The notes under the pieces: generated by a model | The model's database searches: none | The model's input: the letters and a program-made list of their open reading frames with translations, nothing else | What the model was told of the DNA's origin: nothing | Origin: CAZGCA01 sp964524145 | GTDB lineage: Bacteria; Hydrogenedentota; CAZGCA01 | DNA: 64,000 nt | Direction of reading: 5' to 3' | NCBI GenBank assembly: GCA_964524145.1 | Contig: CAZGCA010000005.1 | Location: 1-64,000, forward strand | Shown: piece by piece, positions 1 through 7,502 of the stretch | How the letters are laid out: the number at the start of each line of letters is the position of its first letter | Numbering within the stretch: position 1 is the first letter of the stretch | Made by a program: the position numbers and the translations under genes

Positions 1-46
1 TACTGTTCTACCCCGCTTCACAAGCTTGAACAGGCCAAACTCCAGG

Positions 47-195
47 CCCAGGAATTTATTCCTGGGACTCATGCATCCCAAAACGGAACAAGTCCCGGAG
101 GGACGGCTGAAACATCGCACGGCCGGCAACCGGTTCAGTCGTCCCTCCGGGACTACGAGGATTCTGTCTCGCGATCCCAGCAATGAATTGCTGGG
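47..195. repeat. Composite palindromic (REP-like) intergenic repeat
   Basis: Three hairpins in a row fill most of the gene-free first 287 bases. The first has arms 47-55 and 58-66, a 9-bp stem with a 2-nt loop. The second has arms 91-111 and 134-154, matching at 20 of 21 positions and built around GTCCCGGAGGGAC-type sequence, with a 22-nt loop. The third has arms 176-183 and 188-195 (CCCAGCAA/TTGCTGGG). Short open frames across it are not credible genes. The nested-hairpin design resembles REP/BIME or MITE-type dispersed repeats of other phyla; whether it recurs in this genome cannot be seen here. Confidence 0.7.
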
Positions 196-287
196 CTATT
201 GTCGCGTATCCCTACGGGACAGAGACGCCTCGTTCGGTGGTATGGTGCGCGACCTGCAAAGAGTCCTACGTTCCGAGAGCGAGCAGG

Positions 288-1580
288 TTACCGAGCTTGC
301 CGGCCATCAGCCGGGCGCGGTTGTTTCATCGACCACATGCCGATCGCGACCGCTTTATTGCGGACGAACCTGCACTGGCGGAATACTCGGCGAAGCTGCT
401 CGTCGTCGATTCTCTCCCACTCTCTGTGATCGTCCAATATCTCTTGATACTCCGGGATGACGTGCCTGGCATAATAGCTGGGGAACCTTTCGTCCGATCT
501 GACATAGTTATCGCCGTCCCAACGGTATATGGCGGGCCAAACAGCCATCGTGCGATATCCTTCGTAGTCACCGACAAAGTTCTTCACAACGATCTCCGGG
601 TTCCCGTCTTCATCCAGATCATTGAGCACTTGCCATCGGCCGCATCCTTTTTCGCTGCCGCTGAAAGAGAAGACCTCAACCCCATCTTCCAGTTCGTGTA
701 TGATCCAGAAGTCGACGTAGTGACCTGTTCCCTGATGAAGAAGTGCTACGAAGAGGCGTCGGCGTGGCGAAGCCAAGAAACTGACGGGAGCTGACCATGT
801 ATGGAACGGAACGTCGTCACTCAAATCCGGCAACGAATAGTGGCATATAAGGTGGACGAGCTCCTTCTCGACCTTCCTTCTCTCATCCGGAATTGCCGCT
901 CCTAACAGTATGGTCATGTGGTTCTTGATCTGTTCTCCTTTCTGGCCCTTGATCACGCGGGCAACCCGCTCTCTCTGATTGTCGGGAAACTCGTCTTTCA
1001 CGTCAATCACGAGCTCGTTGCTCACGAGAGAGCATTTTGTGGTGTTCTCGAGTCGCGCCATAGCAGCCCCGCGCCCCTCGTCGTGTTGCCATTTTATTGC
1101 CGGGTCGTTTACATAGTAATACACGACCTTGTAGGTTCCGGGCCCAGGAAAGGTTGCACCTATGAAATTTGACCTTAGTTCTTTGCTCTCGCCGGGAAGC
1201 AAAACGAAAACATCTTCTCGTGTCAGGCCGTCCATCATCCCACAACGTCCCCCTCTGTACAACGGTGGTGTCGGAGGATGTTTGGCCTCGTGATCATCAG
1301 CCTTTATGAGTGACCACCCGACAATCGGCGTCCGCCAGCCCCATTCGCTGCCATCACCCGGATGCACAAGCGTGACAGGAGTCTTCCCTCGATTTGTTAT
1401 CGTTGCAGTGATATTCAGAATACAGTAGTTCTCGCCCGTAAGCAGAGGACTACCTATTAGCGCGATTTGCAGGACGAGATTTTCCGAAGCCCCATCTCGA
1501 TCTTCCGAGAGCCTATCCGGGTTTTGCGCAAGTCCGACGGCACACGTTAGTGCTAACAGAACTACGGTCATTCCTCTCAT
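288..1580 (-). CDS. Secreted protein of unknown function
   Basis: A 430-residue protein of no family I recognise. It starts with a Sec signal peptide (MRGMTVVLLALTCAVGLAQ), so it is exported. Residues about 25-190 look like a beta-rich domain. Later there is an Asp-rich NDLDEDGNPEI segment, the pattern of FG-GAP/VCBS calcium-binding loops, near residue 315. I chose the ATG at 1580, where the signal peptide begins and which has a G-rich stretch upstream; a TTG at 1595 is the alternative. The last nine or so residues are read from a 28-bp duplication of the end of the neighbouring GT9 gene in a different frame, so the present C-terminus was created when this gene arrived. It follows the two glycosyltransferases on the same strand, but that position looks acquired. 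Confidence 0.8.
   Translation of the reverse strand: MRGMTVVLLALTCAVGLAQNPDRLSEDRDGASENLVLQIALIGSPLLTGENYCILNITATITNRGKTPVTLVHPGDGSEWGWRTPIVGWSLIKADDHEAKHPPTPPLYRGGRCGMMDGLTREDVFVLLPGESKELRSNFIGATFPGPGTYKVVYYYVNDPAIKWQHDEGRGAAMARLENTTKCSLVSNELVIDVKDEFPDNQRERVARVIKGQKGEQIKNHMTILLGAAIPDERRKVEKELVHLICHYSLPDLSDDVPFHTWSAPVSFLASPRRRLFVALLHQGTGHYVDFWIIHELEDGVEVFSFSGSEKGCGRWQVLNDLDEDGNPEIVVKNFVGDYEGYRTMAVWPAIYRWDGDNYVRSDERFPSYYARHVIPEYQEILDDHREWERIDDEQLRRVFRQCRFVRNKAVAIGMWSMKQPRPADGRQAR
292..319. repeat. Direct repeat copy B: duplicated 3' end of the GT9 gene
   Basis: These 28 bases are identical to 1672-1699, which lie inside the last codons of the GT9 glycosyltransferase gene. On the minus strand, in the GT9 frame, this copy reads RARLMAGKL and then runs on as GNLLALGT to a stop at 266-268, so it may preserve the older C-terminus. 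The same DNA is now read in another frame as the last residues of the gene at 288-1580. Confidence 0.85.
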
Positions 1581-1654
1581 TGTGCTACCCCCCAAGTGAG
1601 CTGACTCAGTGTGTCATAAGGCGTTGCATGGGTTCGCCAAGTGTCCTGATTTGT

Positions 1655-3322
1655 TCAGGGTTTCATCTTATCGAGCTTGCCGGCCATCAGCCGGGCGCGC
1701 TGTTCGGCGTCGCGGTACATCTGCAACGTGTGCTGGGCGAGTAGAACCGGGTCGTCCCCTTCGAGGTTCTCCTTCTCGAAGAAGAATATCGAGCTCAGGG
1801 GTTGCAGGTACTCCTCCGATTTCCCCAGAACACGCAGGGATTCGTCGAGCCGGTTGAGCTCTTGCACGGTTTGCTGGAGTGTGGCCGCGTTCCGGTTGGG
1901 CGACCCGAGCTCGACGAGCAGGTTCCCGGTCATCTCGGCGGCGTCGGCCGCTACCGATGCGAACCGGTCGAACCCCGCCTTGGCCTCATTGAGAAACGGT
2001 TGAACCGTATCCGGCTCGGGCGGGAGGTAGAACCCGAGCAGGTCGCGTATTCGCGCGTTCTCGTCGACGACACGACCGTCGAGAAACTCGAGCCACGTCA
2101 TCCTGTAAGCGAGCGCGAGCGCGTCCTGCGTCGTCAGCGGGCGGCGTACGAGCGGCACGTACTCGACCATCCCGTCCGGGCCGAACCGCGAGACGAAGAT
2201 GTTGACCGTTTCGATCGATTCGTCGTCATCGACCTGGTTGGGACGGGACGCGTCGGCGTTTTCCGCGAGATCCATTGCCCGGACCACGCTCGACGGCGTG
2301 ATGTACTCGGCGCACCGTCGGTCGTGGCATTCGTAGTTTACCGGGCAGGGCGTACACTCTATTCGCGACTGGACGATAACGTGCCCCTCGCCGTAGGGTC
2401 CCGTTTCCCGGAAATACACCATGCTGAAGCAGAGCACGACTATGCGGGCGTTGGTGGTGCTGGCGATATGCATGACGCCGGTATCGTTCGTGACGAGCAC
2501 GTCGGACCGGTCGAGCAGCGCGGCAACCTGGGGGATGTTTGTCTGTCCAAACGTGTCGATTGCGGGCTCGGTCATGCGGTCGAGTATCTCGGCGCCGAAC
2601 CGGCGTTCCGCTTCCGTGCCGAGCAGCACGACCTTTGCGCCGCGGTCGCGCACGAGCATATCGCCCAGCTCGGCGAAACGACGTGTCGGCCACCGTTTGG
2701 CCTCCTCGCTCGCGCCCGGCTGGAAGCAGACCACAAAGTCCCCGTCGCCGACACCGTTATCCTTCAATAGCTTCGCCGCGTACTCCCGGTCGGCGTCCGA
2801 TACGGGGAGCACGAGTTTCGGATGCGGCGGAAGCTCGCCACCGAACCTGCGGTACACGTCGACTATGTTGAAATCGTTGTACGCGCGGTTGAAGACCGAG
2901 TTGATGAAGTACGTCGGCCAGCGCCCTTTGATGACGCGCATCCAGTCGTCGCCCAGGGCCAGCCCCTCGACTCTCGGAACGCCGAGCAGTCTGATCAGGT
3001 ACGCGCTCGTGCGGTTGTGGCTGAGGTTTATCACCCTATCGAACTTCAGCTCGCGCAACCGGTTGAGTATCCTCCGCACCTCGCCATAAGATTGCAACAA
3101 CGCGGCGGAATCTTCTGTCACAAGCTCGTCGAGCAGCGTCTGGGTGTCGAGCGTGATAATATCGTTGACGGCGGGGTTGTCGCGCAACACTTTTGCTGCG
3201 CCCGGCACCATCAACAGGCACAGGTAGCAGTCGGGATACCGTTTTCGCAACCCTTCCAGGAGCGGCGTGGTCTGAAGCGTGTCGCCCATGCGTGTGAGTT
3301 GTAGTACGAGGATACGTTCCAT
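1655..3322 (-). CDS. GT9-family (heptosyltransferase-like) glycosyltransferase
   Basis: A 555-residue protein that begins MERILVLQLTRMGDTLQTTP, the hallmark N-terminus of ADP-heptose:LPS heptosyltransferases (GT9). The second Rossmann half carries VVCFQPGASEEAKRWP near residue 200 and VTNDTGVMHIASTTNARIVVL near 280, the usual nucleotide-sugar site. GT9 proteins are normally 320-360 residues. This one adds about 200 C-terminal residues, helical and with a few Cys (CTPCPVNYECHDRRC), typical of polymer-glycosylating variants rather than LPS-core enzymes. It starts 3 bases after the CgeB-like gene, so the two should be co-transcribed and act on the same surface glycan. Its last codons form one copy of the 28-bp direct repeat. 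Confidence 0.88.
   Translation of the reverse strand: MERILVLQLTRMGDTLQTTPLLEGLRKRYPDCYLCLLMVPGAAKVLRDNPAVNDIITLDTQTLLDELVTEDSAALLQSYGEVRRILNRLRELKFDRVINLSHNRTSAYLIRLLGVPRVEGLALGDDWMRVIKGRWPTYFINSVFNRAYNDFNIVDVYRRFGGELPPHPKLVLPVSDADREYAAKLLKDNGVGDGDFVVCFQPGASEEAKRWPTRRFAELGDMLVRDRGAKVVLLGTEAERRFGAEILDRMTEPAIDTFGQTNIPQVAALLDRSDVLVTNDTGVMHIASTTNARIVVLCFSMVYFRETGPYGEGHVIVQSRIECTPCPVNYECHDRRCAEYITPSSVVRAMDLAENADASRPNQVDDDESIETVNIFVSRFGPDGMVEYVPLVRRPLTTQDALALAYRMTWLEFLDGRVVDENARIRDLLGFYLPPEPDTVQPFLNEAKAGFDRFASVAADAAEMTGNLLVELGSPNRNAATLQQTVQELNRLDESLRVLGKSEEYLQPLSSIFFFEKENLEGDDPVLLAQHTLQMYRDAEQRARLMAGKLDKMKP
1672..1699. repeat. Direct repeat copy A: 3' end of the GT9 gene
   Basis: Identical over 28 bases to 292-319. 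It encodes RARLMAGKL in the GT9 gene. Five more codons (DKMKP) and the stop follow before the inserted segment. Confidence 0.85.
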
Positions 3323-3325
3323 CGG

Positions 3326-5122
3326 CTACTCGATCTTGGCGGTATCGACCATATCCTTCAGCACGCGCAGCAACGCTTCCGGTTCGGTCATCTCGCCTTC
3401 TCGCTGCTCGACTGCGTCCCAGACGGCATTAATGTTGAACTCGGTATCGCCCGGCAGCTTTCTCAGCAGCTCGGCAAGCTCGGGATACGCGCCCGCGCGG
3501 TCCGCTGCCTCCGCGACGGTCCAGAACTCGCCGGCACCCGTGCCGCCGATACGGTCGCCCGCCCGGTCGAGGACAAACTCGAGCATCGTCTTCATCCGCA
3601 TATCGTACGAGTGGTCGCGGTGGGCGCGCGCCATCGCCCGGTCGGCTATCTCGCGCCGCTCGTTCTCGTGAGAGAGATAGTAATCGATCTGTTTGCGCAG
3701 GCCCGCGACGTCGGAAAACGTGACGATCTCGGTGCCGGGCTCGAACAGCTCGGGCAGCACGTCGCGGTCGTCCACAAGCTGGAACCCGCCGCAGCTCGCT
3801 ATCTCGAACAGGCGCGGGTTGACGAAATCTCCCTCCGGCTCGACACACTGCGCGCGGTTCGACGAGTGCAGGTTAAGCGATATCTTCGAGCCGTTGACTA
3901 TCCTGACCATCTCTTCGGTCGTATACGGTTCGCCGTCCTTCTGCACGAAGGGCTTCAGCGCCTGGCTGAGACCCCATTCGATACCCCATATCTTGAAGTC
4001 GTGGTCGAGCAGCCCCTCGAACGTTTGCCGCCGGTTGTAGTATGCCGCGCCCGCAAACGAGATGTCGCACCCGTAGACATCCTGCTCGTCACCGGTCAGC
4101 TCGACCCGTTTGTGGACCGTGGGATCGCATCCCGTCGGCAGGTAGCAGTAGTTCTTCACGCCCATCTCGTTGAGGATGTCGAAGAACCCGCCGCGCTGGA
4201 TGGTGAAGAAGAAATCGTACGCAGATGCGAACTCCTGCCAGTAGGTGAGATGCCGGTAGTTCTCGACAAACCACATCACCGTGGGCGTGCCGCGCCGGCG
4301 AAGCGTCGCCAGCGTTTTCAGCTGGAGCGGTGCCTGGGCGAGCGCGAGAACCAAAGCCGGTTTTGTCTCGTGCACCCGGGTGGACACCAGCTCCGAGAGG
4401 AACGAGACGAACGCGCCCTCGAGCTGTGCGGCGTTCCTCGGGCTTTTGACGAGTTTCCGCACGCTCTTGAACGCGTCGTGGTAGGGCGAGAAGTCGAGGA
4501 AATCGACCTTGTGCCCGAGCCGTTTGAGGGCCGAGGCCGTGTATCTCGCCACGGGCAGCGACCCGCCGTACATTGGCGATACAACGAGGATGCGCAGCCT
4601 GCGCGCTCGCGAGAGGATATTCCTTGCCTTCGATTTCAGGTCCGTGAAATACGACTCGAACAACCGGGCCGAGGCCGGATGTTCCACCATTTTGGCTCCA
4701 GACAGCGTTGCCCTGCAAAAGTCGTCGTCTCCGGCGATCTCGTCTGTTGAACGACCGACGAAAAAGCGGCACCGTTCCGCACCGTCGAACTCGCCCAGCC
4801 GCTCGAGCGCAACGTGCGCTATCTCGGGTTCCGGCTCGACGACGACCACGGCGACACCGGGTTCCGTGCGCGAGAGAATCTCCTCGAGATGGTAGCCGAG
4901 ACCAAGGCCAAGCACGATCACCGGCTCGGCGCGCGACTGGAGCGCCCCGTCGACGAGTTGCGCGGCCTCTTTCTCGGGGTTGTATGTGCTGTGAAGATGG
5001 ACGCCTCGGTAGGTAACGGTCGGCGACCCGTTCTCGGCAGGCGAAACGTCAAGATGTCCCGCCGAGCGGTGCTCTGAAAGGCGTTTGCGAGCTTCCGCCG
5101 CGTTCTCCCCGATCGCCGTCAT
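3326..5122 (-). CDS. CgeB-like glycosyltransferase with N-terminal MAF-like domain
   Basis: About 598 residues from the chosen start. The first part carries VIVLGLGLGYHLEEILSR followed by VVVVEPEPEI, a Rossmann signature shared with motility-accessory-factor/DUF115 proteins. The second part (from RILVVSPMYGGSLPVARY, about residue 185) is a GT-B fold of the CgeB/DUF3880 type, ending in the NPRLFEIASCGGFQLVD acceptor-side motif of group 1 transferases near residue 475. An open frame extends to 5725, but that extension is antisense to the acyl-CoA synthetase gene and low in quality. The ATG at 5122 sits just downstream of a good minus-strand promoter. With the adjacent GT9 protein it probably glycosylates flagellin or another surface protein or polysaccharide; the acceptor is not identifiable. 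Confidence 0.82.
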   Translation of the reverse strand: MTAIGENAAEARKRLSEHRSAGHLDVSPAENGSPTVTYRGVHLHSTYNPEKEAAQLVDGALQSRAEPVIVLGLGLGYHLEEILSRTEPGVAVVVVEPEPEIAHVALERLGEFDGAERCRFFVGRSTDEIAGDDDFCRATLSGAKMVEHPASARLFESYFTDLKSKARNILSRARRLRILVVSPMYGGSLPVARYTASALKRLGHKVDFLDFSPYHDAFKSVRKLVKSPRNAAQLEGAFVSFLSELVSTRVHETKPALVLALAQAPLQLKTLATLRRRGTPTVMWFVENYRHLTYWQEFASAYDFFFTIQRGGFFDILNEMGVKNYCYLPTGCDPTVHKRVELTGDEQDVYGCDISFAGAAYYNRRQTFEGLLDHDFKIWGIEWGLSQALKPFVQKDGEPYTTEEMVRIVNGSKISLNLHSSNRAQCVEPEGDFVNPRLFEIASCGGFQLVDDRDVLPELFEPGTEIVTFSDVAGLRKQIDYYLSHENERREIADRAMARAHRDHSYDMRMKTMLEFVLDRAGDRIGGTGAGEFWTVAEAADRAGAYPELAELLRKLPGDTEFNINAVWDAVEQREGEMTEPEALLRVLKDMVDTAKIE

Positions 5123-5166
5123 AGTTCTCCGCACGTCGTCCCAACGTTTGCCTGACCGCACGACAT

Positions 5167-5196
5167 ATGATACATCAGATGCCCGAGCGTTCGCAA
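5167..5196 (-). promoter_or_regulatory. Sigma70-type promoter of the glycosyltransferase operon
   Basis: On the minus strand TTGCGA (5196-5191) and TATCAT (5172-5167) are 18 bases apart, placing the transcript start about 40 bases upstream of the ATG at 5122. This supports the short start for that gene. Confidence 0.6.
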
Positions 5197-5223
5197 CATC
5201 GACTGCGACGGAAGAACACGAAT

Positions 5224-5253
5224 TTGACTCGGATGTCTCTTGTGGGATAGAAT
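5224..5253 (+). promoter_or_regulatory. Sigma70-type promoter of the acyl-CoA synthetase genes
   Basis: TTGACT (5224-5229) and TAGAAT (5248-5253) with an 18-base spacer, 45 bases ahead of the ATG at 5298. An AGGAGG ribosome binding site lies between. It is divergent from the glycosyltransferase promoter. Confidence 0.65.
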
Positions 5254-5297
5254 AAGCGCTCAGGTTTTCATCCGAACACGGAGGAGGTATACGGAAC

Positions 5298-5945
5298 ATG
5301 TCCGCTACGAGTGCGGCGTTGTCGGAGTTTGAATCGAAGAAGCTGCTGGCTGAGCATGGGATACCTATTGTCCGCGAGAAGCTGGTGACAAGCGCGGCCG
5401 ACGCCGTGGAAGCCGCCGATTGGCTTGGATATCCGGTGGTGCTCAAGGCCTGCGGGCCCGGATTGGCGCACAAGACCGAGCTCGGTCTCGTTGAGCTTAA
5501 CCTTCCGTACGACGAGGAGGTGGCGGCTGCGTATTTCCGGGTGACACGAAAGGCGCCCGAAACCATCGACGGAGTACTCGTGCAGACGATGCTGCGCGGT
5601 AACCGGGAGCTTGTGGCGGGCATGACGCGTGACGCCCAGTTCGGCCCTTGCGTGATGTTGGGTCTTGGAGGCATATTCGTCGAGGCCCTGCGAGAGGTCG
5701 TCTTTCGGGTCGCGCCAATGGGCAACCGGGACGCAGAGGATATGATGGAGGAGATTCATGGCAGCGGGATGCTCGGCTCGTTCCGAGGCGATCCGCCGGT
5801 TGAAAGGGGTCTCCTGGCCGAGATACTCATCTCTTTGGGCGAGCTGGGGTTGTCCAGACCCGACATAGCCGAAGTAGACATCAACCCGCTGATAATCGAG
5901 GGGTCGAGACCCGTCGCAGCGGACGCGCTGGTTGTCGTATCTTGA
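5298..5945 (+). CDS. ADP-forming acyl-CoA synthetase, beta (ATP-grasp) subunit
   Basis: A 215-residue protein covering one ATP-grasp_5 domain. ALSEFESKKLLAEHGIP opens the fold, YPVVLKACGPGLAHKTELG is the ATP-binding strand-loop, CVMLGLGGIFVEAL is the glycine-rich loop, and DIAEVDINPLII holds the metal-binding Asp/Asn. It is the size of the separate beta subunit of ADP-forming acetyl-CoA synthetases (acetate-CoA ligase, EC 6.2.1.13), which make ATP from acyl-CoA, ADP and phosphate. The alpha subunit begins 30 bases downstream on the same strand, so the two form one operon behind the promoter at 5224-5253. The acyl substrate cannot be read from sequence. Confidence 0.9.
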   Translation: MSATSAALSEFESKKLLAEHGIPIVREKLVTSAADAVEAADWLGYPVVLKACGPGLAHKTELGLVELNLPYDEEVAAAYFRVTRKAPETIDGVLVQTMLRGNRELVAGMTRDAQFGPCVMLGLGGIFVEALREVVFRVAPMGNRDAEDMMEEIHGSGMLGSFRGDPPVERGLLAEILISLGELGLSRPDIAEVDINPLIIEGSRPVAADALVVVS

Positions 5946-5975
5946 AACGTCGCCCGTCATAACGATTGGAGTCTT

Positions 5976-7463
5976 ATGGAAGACGTAGTTCAGAAGTTTG
6001 AGTATCTATTCAATCCGCGCTCGGTCGCGTTCATCGGCGCGTCCCAGAAGCCCTATAAATGGGGGTTCCTGATACCGCTCGATATGCTCGATCGCGGTTA
6101 CGAGGGAAAAGTCTATCTTGTCAATCCCCGGGAGAAAGAGATATTCGGTCTGCCGGTCCACAAATCCATCATGGACGTGCCGGGCGAGGTAGACCTCGCG
6201 TTTGTGACCGTTCCGGCACCATCAGTCCTGGACGTGGTCCGTCAATGCGCGCGCAAGGGCGTCCACGCGATACTCATCATCACTGCCGGGTTCGGCGAGA
6301 TAGGGGACGAGGGCAAAGCAGCGCAAGAGGAGGCCGCAGCTGTGGCTCGCGACGCGGGAATGCTGATGGTGGGACCGAACTGCGCCGGTCTTTTGAGCCC
6401 GCGTCCGTCGCGTTTCTACGCGTCCATGCCTGCTGTTGAGCCGAAGCCCGGATCGATTTCAGTCGTCTCGCAAAGCGGCAACGTCTGCGGGACGATCATG
6501 AGGCTGTGTGTTCACCACGGTATAGGGCTTGCCCGCCTCGTGAGCAGCGGCAACGAGGCGTTCCTTCAAACAGAGGACTTCTTCGAGTATTACGCCGCCG
6601 ACCCGCTGACATCGGTGGTCATGTCCTATGTCGAGGGCGTGCGCGACGGCCGCAGATTCCTGGATGCGGCGAAACAGTGCAGCCAGAAGAAGCCTATCGT
6701 CATGTTGAAGGTCGGCAAAACCGACGCAGGCACGCGGGCCGCACAATCGCACACGGGCGCGCTGGCCGGTTCGGCGGAGGTGTTTAGCGGCGCTTGCCGA
6801 CAGGCCGGCGTCATCCAGGTTACGGACGTGCAGGAGATGTTTGACGTGGCAGTAGCGTTTGCGCGTCAGCCGTTACCCAAAGGGCATCGAGTCGGCATCA
6901 TCTCCGAGGGAGGCGGCTGGGGTGTGCTGGCTGCCGACGCATGCGCCGAGGTGGGACTCGACGTCGTCCCGCTGCCCGAAGAAACCCTGGCCGAGCTTGA
7001 CTCGTTCCTGCCAAGCTGGTGGAGCCGGTCGAACCCCGCCGATATGGTCGGCGGCATGGTCGAACACGCGTTGCTCAGAACCACCGAGACGTTCCTGAAG
7101 TGTCCGGTCATAGACGGCGTGATAGTGCTCGGCGTGGGATTCTTCACCCTGCGCGGAAACAAGTTTAGAAGCTCCCGGTTCGCCGGGATGTACGGCCTCG
7201 ACGCGCTCGCCGGAATGGCCGCACAGAGAGATATCGAGACGGCGGAAGCGTTGCTCGGACTGATCGACAAGTATCAAAAACCCATGATTATCGCGTCCGA
7301 CACCATCACCAGCGCTCGTGAAGACGACAACAAGGCCGTCTTCAAGCTCGCGTCTGAAGGTGTGCTGGTCTATTCCGAGCCACGCCGGGCCGCCACCGTA
7401 TTCGCGCAACTCGCCCGCCGTCACGAATACCTCACGCGGATAGAAGGCCAGGCCGTGGAATAA
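5976..7463 (+). CDS. ADP-forming acyl-CoA synthetase, alpha subunit
   Basis: A 495-residue protein of the NDP-forming acyl-CoA ligase alpha type. Residues about 10-105 are the CoA-binding domain (FNPRSVAFIGASQKPYKWG). Residues 150-290 are a succinyl-CoA-ligase-like domain (ISVVSQSGNVCGTIM, then MLKVGKTDAGTRAAQSHTGA, whose His is the expected phosphohistidine). Residues 310-490 are the third ligase domain (GHRVGIISEGGGWGVLAADA). With the beta subunit just upstream it should convert acyl-CoA, ADP and Pi to the acid, CoA and ATP, a fermentative energy-conserving step. The split beta-alpha order differs from the fused single-chain form common in bacteria and archaea. Confidence 0.9.
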   Translation: MEDVVQKFEYLFNPRSVAFIGASQKPYKWGFLIPLDMLDRGYEGKVYLVNPREKEIFGLPVHKSIMDVPGEVDLAFVTVPAPSVLDVVRQCARKGVHAILIITAGFGEIGDEGKAAQEEAAAVARDAGMLMVGPNCAGLLSPRPSRFYASMPAVEPKPGSISVVSQSGNVCGTIMRLCVHHGIGLARLVSSGNEAFLQTEDFFEYYAADPLTSVVMSYVEGVRDGRRFLDAAKQCSQKKPIVMLKVGKTDAGTRAAQSHTGALAGSAEVFSGACRQAGVIQVTDVQEMFDVAVAFARQPLPKGHRVGIISEGGGWGVLAADACAEVGLDVVPLPEETLAELDSFLPSWWSRSNPADMVGGMVEHALLRTTETFLKCPVIDGVIVLGVGFFTLRGNKFRSSRFAGMYGLDALAGMAAQRDIETAEALLGLIDKYQKPMIIASDTITSAREDDNKAVFKLASEGVLVYSEPRRAATVFAQLARRHEYLTRIEGQAVE

Positions 7464-7502
7464 CGCCGGCCCCGAACCAGCAGGCCTTCCGGTCCGATTC
7501 AC

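Noticed and set aside
1802..2770. Plus-strand open frame of 322 codons inside the GT9 gene
   Set aside because: It is a frame shadow of a well-conserved gene, with Arg/Val-rich composition and no family motif.
3611..4750. Plus-strand open frame of 379 codons inside the CgeB-like gene
   Set aside because: Antisense shadow; GC-rich codons leave stops rare, and no motif is visible.
5123..5725. N-terminal extension of the CgeB-like glycosyltransferase frame to 5725
   Set aside because: It is antisense to the acyl-CoA synthetase gene, has biased composition and lies upstream of a good minus-strand promoter at 5167-5196.
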